Source: Flavobacterium bernardetii
GTDB taxonomy: Bacteria > Bacteroidota > Bacteroidia > Flavobacteriales > Flavobacteriaceae
Reading direction: 5' to 3'
Assembly: GCF_011305415.1 (NCBI RefSeq)
Contig: NZ_JAANOQ010000003.1
Location: 1 to 64,000 of the forward strand
DNA length: 64,000 nucleotides
Part shown: positions 19,401-28,181 of the stretch, piece after piece
How positions within the stretch are numbered: position 1 is the stretch's first letter
How the letters are laid out: every line of letters starts with the position of its first letter
Position numbers and translations under genes: made by a program
The notes under the pieces: model-generated
Seen by the model: only the letters and a program-made list of their open reading frames with translations
What the model was told of the DNA's origin: nothing
Databases searched by the model: none

Positions 19401-20137
19401 GCTTTTAAAGAAAGTACAGAATCAAATTCTTTTTCTTCGTAAAAATCAGGTTTGTCGGCGCTTTTTGGTGCGAATTGTGTCACTTTCGGACCTTTAACAA
19501 AAGCAACATTATCTTTATATGCCGAAACGATATCGTTAGGGTTTTCTTGAGATGTTTTTTTGATTAACTTGAATAATGATGTTGGTTTTTCTTCTCCATC
19601 AACTACAAAAGTTCCATTGAAAATTTTATGACGACAGTGTTCTGAATTGGCTTGTGAGAAAGCAAAAATTTCAGAATCCGTAAGTTTTCTGCCTAATTTG
19701 GTTGCTAAATTATCTAAATATTCTACTTCTTCTAAACTTAAAGCTAAACCTTCTTGCTTGTTGTACGCATTAATATCATCAATTTCTAAAATAGCTTCAG
19801 GTTGAATATTAATTGTGAAAATATCTTGATGTAATTCTGTGTATTTTTGAAGTAACATCGGATCAAAATCATTGAAATCAATCGATACTTTTTCGAATTC
19901 TTCGATTCTAATAATCCCTGAAATCCCCATGTTCTGAGTGATTTCAACCGCATTTGTACTCCATGGTGTAACCATAGCAGCACGTGGTCCTACGAAATTT
20001 TGAGAGATGGTTTTACTGTCAATTTGTTGTGTTTCTCCAAATAGCCAGTTTAGTTTTTGGATGTTTTCGGTAGAAATTTCAGATTGTGCTTGAACTGCAA
20101 ATACTGTATTGCTTTGGTTTCCAAAGAAAAAAATCAT
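16454..20137 (-). CDS. purL: Phosphoribosylformylglycinamidine synthase, single-chain
   Basis: 1227 residues, the large fused form carrying both synthetase and glutaminase. N-terminal PurS-like region, then two AIRS-type halves (ANSEHCRHKIFNG, LKAETHNFPTTVEPFNGAATG, GGENYRIGMGGAAVSS, PTGKDSLSMKQ). The C-terminal class I amidotransferase (about 960-1227) has the Cys nucleophile in GICNGCQLM and the catalytic His in MPHIERS. It makes FGAM from FGAR, glutamine and ATP in purine synthesis. A TAACTTTG -7-like element lies upstream on the minus strand (20166-20173). Full length with all key motifs. Confidence 0.97.
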   Translation of the reverse strand: MIFFFGNQSNTVFAVQAQSEISTENIQKLNWLFGETQQIDSKTISQNFVGPRAAMVTPWSTNAVEITQNMGISGIIRIEEFEKVSIDFNDFDPMLLQKYTELHQDIFTINIQPEAILEIDDINAYNKQEGLALSLEEVEYLDNLATKLGRKLTDSEIFAFSQANSEHCRHKIFNGTFVVDGEEKPTSLFKLIKKTSQENPNDIVSAYKDNVAFVKGPKVTQFAPKSADKPDFYEEKEFDSVLSLKAETHNFPTTVEPFNGAATGSGGEIRDRLAGGQGSLPLAGTAVYMTSYSRLNDNRKHEEAMAERPWLYQTPMDILIKASNGASDFGNKFGQPLITGSVLTFEHEEASSASASKSRKLGYDKVIMQAGGIGYGKLDQAIKKKPQEGDKIVILGGENYRIGMGGAAVSSADTGAFGSGIELNAIQRSNPEMQKRAANAIRGLVESDNNPIVSIHDHGAGGHLNCLSELVEETGGLIDLDKLPVGDPTLSAKEIIGNESQERMGLVIGEKDMDILQRIADRERSPMYEVGVVTNDHRFTFESKSTGLKPMDYALEDFFGSSPKTIMNDKTIARNYSNSAYNSKEIPTYLEQVLQLEAVACKDWLTNKVDRCVGGKVAKQQCVGPLQLPLNNVGVMALDFKGKEGIATSIGHAPISSLIDPVAGTRNAIAESLSNLVWAPLKDNLDSVSLSANWMWACKNEGEDARLYEAVQACSDFAIELGINIPTGKDSLSMKQKYPNDEVIAPGTVIISAAGNCSNITKVVEPVLQRNGGNIYYLNLSQDSFKLGGSSFNQTQNKVGNETPTIKNAAFFKNAFNTLQDLIKERKIKAGHDIGSGGLITTLLEMCFADVNLGANFDLTSINENDSTKLLFSENIAVVFQADAEVEATFKANGVEIFNIGTVTNSDSVSITNFDDTFNLSVSKYRKAWFETSYLLDQKQTKNGKALERFENFANQPLQFTFPSHFDGKLAPTSTTNRPKAAIIREKGSNSEREMANAMYLAGFDVKDVHMTDLISGRETLDDIQFIGAVGGFSNSDVLGSAKGWAGAFLYNEKANTALKNFFKREDTLSVGICNGCQLMMELELITPEHEVHGKMKHNDSHKHESGFTSVKVQKNNSVMLSSLEGTTLGVWISHGEGKFNLPLSEENYNIVAKYGYEGYPANPNGSDYNTAMMCDATGRHLVTMPHIERSTFPWNWANYPERGQKDEVTPWLEAFVNARNWIENKK

Positions 20138-20192
20138 TATGTTGAGTTGTTAGTTGTTTGTGGTGCAAAGTTAAACTTTCTTATTAAAGTAT

Positions 20193-20220
20193 AAAAAAAA
20201 AGAGCGGTAAAAACCGCTCT
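20193..20220 (-). terminator. Terminator of the beta-helix lipoprotein gene
   Basis: Perfect 8-bp stem AGAGCGGT / ACCGCTCT with an AAAA loop. Read on the minus strand it is followed by nine Ts. It lies 12 nt past the stop of the minus-strand lipoprotein gene. Confidence 0.85.
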
Positions 20221-20231
20221 AAATTTGAAAT

Positions 20232-21785
20232 TTATGGTAAATATTCATAAGCTCCCATATCTGATGAGGTTGCCCTAGAATTTCCTAGAATATCAGCAAA
20301 AGTTGAAAAGCTTAAATTTGCGTTTCCAATTACTGATGAACCCAATAATATGTTAAGTTTGTTTTTATCCGTGTTTTTAAATTTTGGATTAAATGAGTTG
20401 GAGTTATTTGAAATTAAGCATCCCGTAAATAATGCAGAATTGTTAAAAGCATAAAGCGGATTACTTCCAAACTGATTATTAAAATCATTAAATCTAATTA
20501 AGCAATTATCGAATTTGTAATTAAATGTAGAGCCTGTTTTTTTAAGTACAATCCCTAAATTTGTTGAGCCATAAAAAATACAATTTTTAAAATCGGCTTT
20601 GTTTAAAGCATATAAACTATTTCCATCATAATCGTCCATAACCAAACAAGTTTGACTCGGAGAACTCCAATAATTGGCAAACGTACAATGTGTAAAATCG
20701 TAACTTCCACCGAAAGTGCAAGCTAAGCTGGCTTGTCCACAATTGTTAACGGCTATGTTTTTACCAATCATATTTCCCGTTCGGGCTAAAATTCCAACAT
20801 TGGCACAATTATAAATTTGAACATTCGTCATATCAATAGTTGGAGTAGGAGTGCCATCATTTCCAGAGACTAACATACCAACTGTTGCATTTTTTATAGT
20901 TAAATTAGTAATGTTATTTGCTTTACTTCCAGGTAAAAACCAAACAGTTCCCCATTGTCCTGCTGCTTCTGCATAAATTGGTTCTAGTCTGTCACCTTCG
21001 AAAATCACTTCGTTGTTGACTAAAACTGACCCATCAGTGTTATAGGTGCTTAATCCGCCATTTATATCCAAACTCGCATCGTCAGCAACAATTAATCCTG
21101 AATTAGCATGAAAATGAACTTTCGCACCAGCATCTACGATTAAAGTCTCGTTTTCTGGAATTTTCGCATAGCCATAAACGACATAGGGTTTTGTATTAGT
21201 CCAATGTAATTCGTCACCATTAACAACGTCGGTATGACTTAAATTGGTTCCTGTTATGTTTACAGGATCGGTATTTGTCCCTAAATTAATTTGTTCGTAG
21301 GTGTAATTATTTGGACTGCCACTTCTTTCAGGATATATAAAAACGGCATCTTGAATTAAAGTCACCAGATTAACTTTTTGAAAATTTACGCCATTTCCAA
21401 ACTGAATTTCATCTGTATATAAAAAATCAGTTGGATTCGCATCTGCAACATCTGAATTTACAGATATAAAAACATACATGCTATCTTTTGCCAAAAGTTC
21501 TACATTTTCGAATTCTTTTCCAGCCATACCATCAACCATTAATTGATAGTTAGAAGCTTGTCCTTTTCCTAATCTAACACTTGGTATTGAGATGTTTTTA
21601 TCACTTTTATTATATACTTTCAAGGTGTAAGTACTTGAACCAATATTGGTAAAGACAGTATCTAAATACACGGTTTTTTTAGAGAATGATAAATCTCCAA
21701 TACTCGATTCGAAATCAAGTTCGTTTCTACATGAAGTGAAACAAAAAGTAGCAATTAAACCAAGGAAAAGTATAAACTGACGCAT
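20232..21785 (-). CDS. Lipoprotein with right-handed beta-helix
   Basis: 517 residues. Lipoprotein signal peptide with lipobox CFTSC (Cys19). After a beta-rich domain (about 30-190) comes a parallel beta-helix region typical of right-handed beta-helix / 'choice-of-anchor Q' proteins: short repeated strands such as NNITNLTIKNATVGML, NVQIYNCANVGIL, KNIAVNNCGQ, DFKNCIFYGS and FDNCLIRFN. It ends with SSDMGAYEYLP, the DxGAYE ending common in this family. Surface or periplasmic lipoprotein; ligand or substrate unknown. Single gene with its own terminator. Confidence 0.85.
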   Translation of the reverse strand: MRQFILFLGLIATFCFTSCRNELDFESSIGDLSFSKKTVYLDTVFTNIGSSTYTLKVYNKSDKNISIPSVRLGKGQASNYQLMVDGMAGKEFENVELLAKDSMYVFISVNSDVADANPTDFLYTDEIQFGNGVNFQKVNLVTLIQDAVFIYPERSGSPNNYTYEQINLGTNTDPVNITGTNLSHTDVVNGDELHWTNTKPYVVYGYAKIPENETLIVDAGAKVHFHANSGLIVADDASLDINGGLSTYNTDGSVLVNNEVIFEGDRLEPIYAEAAGQWGTVWFLPGSKANNITNLTIKNATVGMLVSGNDGTPTPTIDMTNVQIYNCANVGILARTGNMIGKNIAVNNCGQASLACTFGGSYDFTHCTFANYWSSPSQTCLVMDDYDGNSLYALNKADFKNCIFYGSTNLGIVLKKTGSTFNYKFDNCLIRFNDFNNQFGSNPLYAFNNSALFTGCLISNNSNSFNPKFKNTDKNKLNILLGSSVIGNANLSFSTFADILGNSRATSSDMGAYEYLP

Positions 21786-21878
21786 AGTGTGTTAAATTTT
21801 ATTTAAAACGAAAAAATCTTCGTTTTAGTATATTTTTATTCGAAATATAAATTTGTAACTTTGTAAAAATAACTATTT

Positions 21879-22304
21879 ATGTTTAATAAAGAAAAGTTTT
21901 TAGCACTTTGTAAGCAATGGTCTAAAAACACCTTAATGGAAACGCTTGAAATTGAGTATATTGACGCTGGAGAAGATTTTTTAACTGCAAAAATGCCTGT
22001 GAATTCAAGAGTGCATCAACCCATGGGCTTACTTCACGGTGGCGCTACAGTTGCTTTAGCTGAAAGTGTAGGAAGTGCGGCTTCATTAATGTTTATTAAT
22101 CCAGAAAAACAAGAAGTTCGTGGTATAGAAATCAGTGCCAATCATTTACGAAGTAAGCGTGAAGGAACAGTTTATTGTACAGCTAAAATTGTGCATAAAG
22201 GAGCTAGTATTCATTTATGGGAAATAAGAATTGTAGATGAAAAAGACAAATTAATTTCTCTATGTAAATTATCTAATATGGTATTATCAAGAAGAGAAAG
22301 ATAA
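21879..22304 (+). CDS. Hotdog-fold acyl-CoA thioesterase (MenI/PaaI-like)
   Basis: 141 residues of the PaaI/YbgC hotdog type. The active-site stretch VHQPMGLLHGGATVALAES contains the HGG motif and the acidic Glu; GIEISANHLRSKREG and VLSRRER follow. Its stop codon overlaps the start of the isochorismate synthase by one base, so the two are co-translated. That pairing suggests 1,4-dihydroxy-2-naphthoyl-CoA thioesterase in menaquinone synthesis, an inference from context rather than sequence. A -7 element TAACTTTG lies at 21856-21863. Confidence 0.88.
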   Translation: MFNKEKFLALCKQWSKNTLMETLEIEYIDAGEDFLTAKMPVNSRVHQPMGLLHGGATVALAESVGSAASLMFINPEKQEVRGIEISANHLRSKREGTVYCTAKIVHKGASIHLWEIRIVDEKDKLISLCKLSNMVLSRRER

Positions 22305-23374
22305 TGAATGTATTAGAAAAAGCTACTTTCAGTTTTCAAAATCAATTGCCTTTTGTAGTTTATGCGAAGCCAAATGAAACAACTTTATGTGGTGTTTTTC
22401 CAAAAGATGCTGTTTTAAATGTATTTGAAAATCAAAGTGGATTTGTTTTTGCAAGTTTTTATAACGAAACCAATGTAGTTTTTCCTTTTTCTAATTCAGA
22501 AGTTTTTCAAGAAGAAATGAATCTTGTATCAGAGGAAAATTCAATTCAAATTGATTCTAAATCTGATGAAAAAGCTCAAATCTCTTTCGAAAATTTAGTC
22601 AGAAATGGCGTTTCAGAAATTGAAAAAGGAACTTTTGAAAAAGTCGTTTTATCCCGTAAAATAGAAGTTTCTCAATCCGTTGATGTTATAAAATCGTATC
22701 AAAATCTATTAAAAAAATACCCAACAGCTTTTAGATTTTTATGGTTTCATCCGAAAGTTGGTTTATGGATGGGCGCTACACCAGAACAATTAGCAAAAAT
22801 TAAAAACAATACCTTTGAAACAGTTGCTTTAGCTGGTACACAAGTTTTTTCTGAAAATGTAATTTGGCAAGAAAAAGAAATTGTTGAACAGCAATTGGTA
22901 ACAGATTATATTAAAAATCGAACAGAAAGTTTAGTTGAAGAGTTGAAAATTTCTGATTCGTACACACAAAAAGCTGGGAATTTAGTACATTTAAAATCGG
23001 ATATTTCTGGAAAATTAAAACAAAATGTTTCAGAATTAGATGTGATAAACGCATTGCATCCAACATCTGCAGTTTGCGGAATGCCTTTAGAAAGTGCTAG
23101 AAATTTCATTTTAGAAAACGAAAACTATAATAGAAAATATTATGCTGGATTTTTAGGCGAATTTCAAATGCAAGAACAAACCAATTTATTTGTAAATTTG
23201 AGATGTTGTGAGTTTGTCAATTGCAATTCCAATGTCAATCTCAAAAATCAATGTAAAGTCAATATTTACGTCGGTTGCGGAATAACAAAAGACAGCCAAG
23301 CCGACAAAGAATTTATAGAAACAGAAAATAAAGCCAAAACAATATTAAATATATTAGTCAATAGTGAAAAGTGA
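22304..23374 (+). CDS. menF: Isochorismate synthase (chorismate-binding)
   Basis: 356 residues of the chorismate-utilising family. Motifs: FEKVVLSRKIEV, FLWFHPKVGLWMGATPE, TVALAGTQ, HPTSAVCGMPLESAR, RKYYAGFLGEF and YVGCGITKDSQADKEF. Chorismate to isochorismate is the first step of menaquinone or siderophore synthesis. The translationally coupled hotdog thioesterase favours menaquinone. Shorter at the N-terminus than E. coli MenF, as usual for Bacteroidota. Confidence 0.9.
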   Translation: MNVLEKATFSFQNQLPFVVYAKPNETTLCGVFPKDAVLNVFENQSGFVFASFYNETNVVFPFSNSEVFQEEMNLVSEENSIQIDSKSDEKAQISFENLVRNGVSEIEKGTFEKVVLSRKIEVSQSVDVIKSYQNLLKKYPTAFRFLWFHPKVGLWMGATPEQLAKIKNNTFETVALAGTQVFSENVIWQEKEIVEQQLVTDYIKNRTESLVEELKISDSYTQKAGNLVHLKSDISGKLKQNVSELDVINALHPTSAVCGMPLESARNFILENENYNRKYYAGFLGEFQMQEQTNLFVNLRCCEFVNCNSNVNLKNQCKVNIYVGCGITKDSQADKEFIETENKAKTILNILVNSEK

Positions 23375-23433
23375 TTAGTAAATAGTTGTAATTAAACTTT
23401 TTACTTTTGCCTTTTTACTTGAATCTTTAAAAT

Positions 23434-24150
23434 ATGAAACTAGACATATTAGCATTCGGTGCACATCCAGATGATGTAGAATTAGGTTGTTCAGGCACAA
23501 TTGCCAAAGAAATTTCTTTGGGTAAGAAAGTCGGAATTATCGATTTAACTCGTGGTGAATTAGGCACAAGGGGAACCGCACAAACTAGAGATGAAGAAGC
23601 TGCCGAAGCTGCGAAAATTTTAGGAGTTCCTGTTAGAGAAAATTTAAATTTCAGAGATGGCTTTTTCTTAAACGATGAAGCACATCAATTGGAGATTATC
23701 AAAATGATTCGCAAATATCAACCTGAAATTGTTTTGTGTAATGCGATTACGGATAGACATATCGACCACGGAAAAGGTAGTAAGTTGGTTAGCGACGCTT
23801 GTTTTTTATCAGGTTTATCAAAAATTGAAACGGAACTAAATGGCGAGAAACAAACGCATTTTCGACCAAAATTAGTGTATCATTACATTCAATGGCAAAA
23901 CATCGAACCTGATTTTGTTGTAGATATTTCTGGTTTCATGGATGTAAAAATGGAATCGGTAAAAGCGTATAAAACACAATTTTACGATCCAAATTCTAAC
24001 GAACCAACAACGCCAATTACGTCAAAAAACTTCTTAAATAGTATCGAATATCGCGCAATGGATTTAGGACGTTTAGTAGGAGTGGAACACGCCGAAGGTT
24101 TTACTGTTGAAAGATATTTGACAGTCAATAGTTTAGGGGATTTGTTGTAA
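23434..24150 (+). CDS. bshB1: Bacillithiol biosynthesis deacetylase BshB1
   Basis: 238 residues of the PIG-L/LmbE zinc deacetylase family. The metal site is in FGAHPDDVELGCSG; a second His pair is in DRHIDHGKGS. DLTRGELGTRGT and LNFRDGFF are BshB1-like. It removes the acetyl group from GlcNAc-malate to give GlcN-malate, the middle step of bacillithiol synthesis. The next step is encoded by bshC at 48640-50220. The 59-base gap before it contains short-word repeats (TTTTTACTTTTGCC). Confidence 0.94.
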   Translation: MKLDILAFGAHPDDVELGCSGTIAKEISLGKKVGIIDLTRGELGTRGTAQTRDEEAAEAAKILGVPVRENLNFRDGFFLNDEAHQLEIIKMIRKYQPEIVLCNAITDRHIDHGKGSKLVSDACFLSGLSKIETELNGEKQTHFRPKLVYHYIQWQNIEPDFVVDISGFMDVKMESVKAYKTQFYDPNSNEPTTPITSKNFLNSIEYRAMDLGRLVGVEHAEGFTVERYLTVNSLGDLL

Positions 24151-24177
24151 AATTGTTGTAAAATTTATTAAATTTTC

Positions 24178-24208
24178 TTTGCAAGTTTCAAGTTTAGTCT
24201 TATATTTG
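24178..24208 (+). promoter_or_regulatory. Bacteroidota-type promoter of tRNA-His
   Basis: TTTG (24178-24181), a 19-nt spacer, then TATATTTG (24201-24208): a full match to the TTTG / TAnnTTTG consensus. The -7 element ends 17 nt before the tRNA. Confidence 0.85.
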
Positions 24209-24225
24209 CACCCGTATTCATACAT

Positions 24226-24300
24226 GGTGGTTGTAGCTCAGCTGGTTAGAGCATCGGTTTGTGGTACCGAGGGTCGCCGGTTCGAACCCGGTCTTCCACC
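24226..24300 (+). tRNA. tRNA-His (GTG)
   Basis: Cloverleaf read by hand. The extra G(-1) opposite C73 is typical of tRNA-His. D stem GCTC/GAGC, anticodon stem TCGGT/ACCGA with loop TTGTGGT (anticodon GTG), T stem GCCGG/CCGGT with loop TTCGAAC. In the acceptor stem, GTGGTTG faces CTTCCAC, leaving two adjacent T-T mismatches (positions 5-68 and 6-67). CCA is not encoded. Confidence 0.93.
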
Positions 24301-24301
24301 C

Positions 24302-24332
24302 AAAGCCTTACAGAAATGTAAGGCTTTTTTTT
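24302..24332 (+). terminator. Terminator after tRNA-His
   Basis: Stem AAAGCCTTACA / TGTAAGGCTTT with a GAAA loop, followed by a run of Ts. Confidence 0.85.
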
Positions 24333-24341
24333 ATGCCTAAA

Positions 24342-24376
24342 AAAAATCGTCCCGATTATATCGGGACGATTTTTTA
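24342..24376. terminator. Bidirectional terminator before the PepSY gene
   Basis: Stem AAAAATCGTCCCGAT / ATCGGGACGATTTTT with A and T runs on both sides. It lies between the tRNA unit and the end of the minus-strand PepSY gene. Confidence 0.85.
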
Positions 24377-24383
24377 GTTTTAT

Positions 24384-25901
24384 TTACTTTCTCTTTAAGA
24401 TTAGTAATCCCATAATACAAATTACTAAAATTGATAATGCAGTAAGTACGGTTACAAAATCTCGAATTGATTTTCCTGCCCATTCTAAATATAAAAATTT
24501 ATGAAATAATGCAAAAGTATACCCTTCAGCTCTGTCATAATTATTGACTTTTGCTGCAATTCTGGATGTATTAGTTTCAATGAAGAAAGTATTGTTTTCT
24601 GGAGTATTATAAGCAATTTTGATAACTGGAAGTCTTTTGTTTACAAAACCATATTCTTTTTTATCAAAATCATTTAAAATAGCAACTTCTTTTTGATTGC
24701 TTTCCTCTAATAAATTACGATCTATAAATTGATGTTCTTTGTTTAATTCGGTAACTAAAAATTGAGCATATTTTACATCTAAATCTTCTGGTTTATTAAG
24801 TTGATTGATCTTGTAAAACGAAATGGTGTAACTTGGTTTTGGTTTGTTTTTTAAATCTTTATTGTCATTTTTTTCTATTTTTTTAGTGCTACTTCTTAAA
24901 TATGTTTTGTTATTAAAATTGATCAAGCCAAAATTAATTTCTTCATTCCAATCTAAGTTCAATTTCTTAATATCAAAATCAATACTTTTTGTTTTGAAAA
25001 TTGGCTCATAAACTAAAGACGTAATGGTGTTGGGTTCCCATTTTTTGATAATATGAAATAAGCCACTTAAAACAAAAGCAAACGTGAAAAAGGAGAATAA
25101 AAGCCCCAGTTTTCTATGATTTTTTCTAGCTTTTAGTTCACTTGTTGTCGTGTTTATCTTTTTAAATTGTTTCCAGAATAAACCATAAATAATTAAGCCG
25201 CTAAGAGCACTCAATAAAATTATTGATAAGGAAAAGCCAACTAAAATAATTCGGGCATATTCATTTGAAATTTTCTCTATAAAGGAGAAATTATGAAACG
25301 TGTCAAAAAACCAAATAAAAGCTTGACGCGATTTGGGATTAAAAGTTGCCAATTTACTAGATGCCGTTTCAACATAAATTTCCATTTCATCATTACGATT
25401 ATAGGAAATTTTATGAACAGGTAAATATCTATTAATGTACTTGTATTGATTGTCAAATTCTGTTAAAACAATATGGTTTGAGACTTTACTAATACTATCA
25501 TTTAAAAAATATCTAGATAACCATTCTGCATATAAATTGTCACCATTTTTAAGCAAATTGGACGTCTGTGTATTGAAATACATGAATTCATTTTTGCTGT
25601 TTTTAACTTGATAAAACTGTTGGTTTTTAAAACTAACAATTCGGAAGTTTTTAATAGAATTAATATTGTTCTTAGTTAAAACTTCTTTTAATGTAAAATT
25701 AATTTTTGTTGTATCAATTCTCTGATTTTCTAAATATTCTTTTGCTATTTCAGGTTTGAAAAAATGTGACATCATCGGATGCATAATTCCAGATAAACTC
25801 CAGAATATTACTGGAAGAATAGTGAAAAAAGCTAAATATTTATGATATTTATAAATATTTTGTTTCAATCTTTTTTTAAATTTTGAATCTTTCGTTCTCA
25901 T
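24384..25901 (-). CDS. PepSY-associated transmembrane protein
   Basis: 505 residues with four membrane helices: near 19-45 (KYLAFFTILPVIFWSLSGIM), about 222-247 (FSLSIILLSALSGLIIYGLF), about 265-290 (LGLLFSFFTFAFVLSGLFHI) and the C-terminus (VTVLTALSILVICIMGLLIL). Long periplasmic loops look like PepSY domains (each ends in a 'KRLPVIKIAYNTPENNTFFIET'-type segment, here also RYLPVHKISYN). Such proteins accompany TonB receptors and are thought to act in iron release or reduction. It sits 2 nt after the TonB receptor gene, in one minus operon. Metal specificity unknown. Confidence 0.87.
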   Translation of the reverse strand: MRTKDSKFKKRLKQNIYKYHKYLAFFTILPVIFWSLSGIMHPMMSHFFKPEIAKEYLENQRIDTTKINFTLKEVLTKNNINSIKNFRIVSFKNQQFYQVKNSKNEFMYFNTQTSNLLKNGDNLYAEWLSRYFLNDSISKVSNHIVLTEFDNQYKYINRYLPVHKISYNRNDEMEIYVETASSKLATFNPKSRQAFIWFFDTFHNFSFIEKISNEYARIILVGFSLSIILLSALSGLIIYGLFWKQFKKINTTTSELKARKNHRKLGLLFSFFTFAFVLSGLFHIIKKWEPNTITSLVYEPIFKTKSIDFDIKKLNLDWNEEINFGLINFNNKTYLRSSTKKIEKNDNKDLKNKPKPSYTISFYKINQLNKPEDLDVKYAQFLVTELNKEHQFIDRNLLEESNQKEVAILNDFDKKEYGFVNKRLPVIKIAYNTPENNTFFIETNTSRIAAKVNNYDRAEGYTFALFHKFLYLEWAGKSIRDFVTVLTALSILVICIMGLLILKRK

Positions 25902-25903
25902 AA

Positions 25904-28045
25904 TTATTTCTTTAAATCAAAACTATATTGGAATCCAAACATAAAAGTTCTTGGAGCAGCTACTGTATATGTTGCTTGTGACGAACTTGCATTGCCTCGA
26001 GAAACATTATAAGCATATAATTTATCAGTCGCGTTTAAAACATTCGTAAACACCTCAAAGCTTCTCCATTTATAACCTAATCTCGAGTTAAAAATGGTGT
26101 AACCTTCATATTTTACAGTATTAATTTGATCTTGGAAATAACTTGAAACATACTGACATTCCACAGCAATTCTGAAGTTTGGAAACCAATTCGGTTTATA
26201 AGTAATTTCACTATTTCCTGACCATTTAGGAGCGGAAGGCATTTCAAATCCATCTAAGTTTTTAAGCGCATCTGTTGGTTTTGCCGACACATCAAATTTC
26301 ACAAAAGTGTGTTGTGCGGTTGTTCCGCCAATTCTGAACTGAAATTGCTTACAAGGGTAATAATTCAATGAGAATTCTACACCTTTATGTCGGGTTTGTC
26401 CAGCCGATTGGTAATCGAAAGAATTATCTGCTTGACGGATATTTAACAACTCATTTTTACCATTTAATAAGTAAAAAGCGTAATCGATTGTTAATTTGTT
26501 TGGTATTAAATTCGCATAACCACCAATTTCATAGTTTCTGAATAAAGCTGGTTTTAAATTGTAATAAAAATCAGCTGGAATTCCCGTATTTCCTCCAGTT
26601 CCTGGTTTTAATCTGAAAATTGAAGTGACTCCTGGTGGCGTAAATCCTTCCGAATAATTGATGTAATAACCCACATTTTTATTGATGATAAAGTTTAATC
26701 CTCCTTTAAAAGTAGTGCTTTCATATTTCTGATTTCCGTTACTGTTGTTTAAATAATTGTTGTAACTCAAATCCATAATATCATGTCGCATTCCAAAAGT
26801 TAAAATTAAATCGTGATTTAATTTAGTTTTCGTTTGAATGTAGGCTGCAACATTTTTTACTTCCGAATCGTAATTGGCTAATTTCACGCCATTTTCGCCT
26901 AAATTTTCATAACTAGAAACCGTTTGTCCGCCAGGATTTATGTTGGCTTTTAAACTAATCTGATTCGAAAAATAAGTAATTGGAGAATAATCATATAAAA
27001 ACCCAGCAACAGCTTCTGTTTTAAGGATATTTATGTTTTGAATTTGCTGAATTAAAGCGCCATAACTTTTAAAATTAATCGAATTAATCTCACCTTTTGC
27101 AATGATTTGTCCAGTTGTCCAACGAATTCCGTAAGCTGGATTTTGTCCTAATTTATTGTCTCTAAAATAAGTCGTAATGGAAGTTTTTGAGGTACTGTTC
27201 CATTCTTTTTCAAAAGTTAATTTGGTTCGTAAAGCTTCGGATTTTCTATAAGTAAAATTGGATTGACTTGTATAATTTCTATCATAAAATGTTTTTTCAT
27301 TTACACTTCCAAACATATCTGAATAGTAATTTCCGTTAAAAATCGTACCAATTAACTTTGTTTTATTGTTAAACTGATAAACCAATTTCGCATTAATATT
27401 CGCTTTTTTATAATCAGAATAAGCCATCCATGAATCTTTCTGATCCGCATATAAACCAGCAATATGAACGCCCAATTTTCCAAAAGTGGTACTTCCAGAA
27501 GCAGCAATATTTCTATAACCAAATTGATCGGCCTGTAAGCCAATTTTAAAACTCGGATGCCAACTCGGATTAACCGAAATTAAATTGATAGAACCTCCAA
27601 TAGCATCTGGTCCGTAAATAGATGAAGTTGGACCTTTGACCACTTCAATATTCTGTAAATTGAATTGATTAATTTCTAATAATGCATTATGATTAAAAAT
27701 TCCTAACGGACGAATAGGTAAACCATCTTCTAAATATAAAAAGTAAGAGTTGGTGGTCATCGGTTGTCTAATTGCCATAGAATGTTGCTCATTTCCTAAG
27801 TTGACCATTATCGCACCTGGAACTTTATTAACCAATTCGTACATGGAAGTGGCTTTAGTTTCTTCAATTGTTTTTTTGGATAATTTATGAATGGCAACGG
27901 GCATTTCCGCCTTTTTTGTTTCAGTTTTATTAGCCGTTACAAACACTTCTTCAATAGTATTTGCAATGGTGTCGTTGCTTTTTGAGTTTTGCGCAACAAC
28001 AAGGTTTCCTACTAAAAATAGTAAGATAATATAAATGTTTTTCAT
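25904..28045 (-). CDS. TonB-dependent outer-membrane receptor
   Basis: 713 residues. Signal peptide (LLFLVGNLVVAQ), plug domain starting EEVFVTANKTETKKAEMPV and containing GAIMVNLGNEQ and VVKGPTSSIYGPDAIGG, then a 22-strand-type barrel with YINYSEGFTPPG, NYEIGGYANLIPNKL and a C-terminal FMFGFQYSF. It lacks the CarboxypepD-like N-terminal repeat of SusC proteins, so it looks like a metal or siderophore receptor rather than a glycan transporter. Operon with the PepSY protein and probably with the small Cys/His-rich protein upstream. Confidence 0.93.
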   Translation of the reverse strand: MKNIYIILLFLVGNLVVAQNSKSNDTIANTIEEVFVTANKTETKKAEMPVAIHKLSKKTIEETKATSMYELVNKVPGAIMVNLGNEQHSMAIRQPMTTNSYFLYLEDGLPIRPLGIFNHNALLEINQFNLQNIEVVKGPTSSIYGPDAIGGSINLISVNPSWHPSFKIGLQADQFGYRNIAASGSTTFGKLGVHIAGLYADQKDSWMAYSDYKKANINAKLVYQFNNKTKLIGTIFNGNYYSDMFGSVNEKTFYDRNYTSQSNFTYRKSEALRTKLTFEKEWNSTSKTSITTYFRDNKLGQNPAYGIRWTTGQIIAKGEINSINFKSYGALIQQIQNINILKTEAVAGFLYDYSPITYFSNQISLKANINPGGQTVSSYENLGENGVKLANYDSEVKNVAAYIQTKTKLNHDLILTFGMRHDIMDLSYNNYLNNSNGNQKYESTTFKGGLNFIINKNVGYYINYSEGFTPPGVTSIFRLKPGTGGNTGIPADFYYNLKPALFRNYEIGGYANLIPNKLTIDYAFYLLNGKNELLNIRQADNSFDYQSAGQTRHKGVEFSLNYYPCKQFQFRIGGTTAQHTFVKFDVSAKPTDALKNLDGFEMPSAPKWSGNSEITYKPNWFPNFRIAVECQYVSSYFQDQINTVKYEGYTIFNSRLGYKWRSFEVFTNVLNATDKLYAYNVSRGNASSSQATYTVAAPRTFMFGFQYSFDLKK

Positions 28046-28181
28046 AGTAAAATTTAGCTAAAGCCATTATTTCTAAATGATTATAGCACAATATTATGTT
28101 TCAATAGAAAATTCTATTGAAAAGGATTAAAATTAAAATTCGATAAATACGTTTTAGAAATTAAACGTTAAAAATTTAATT

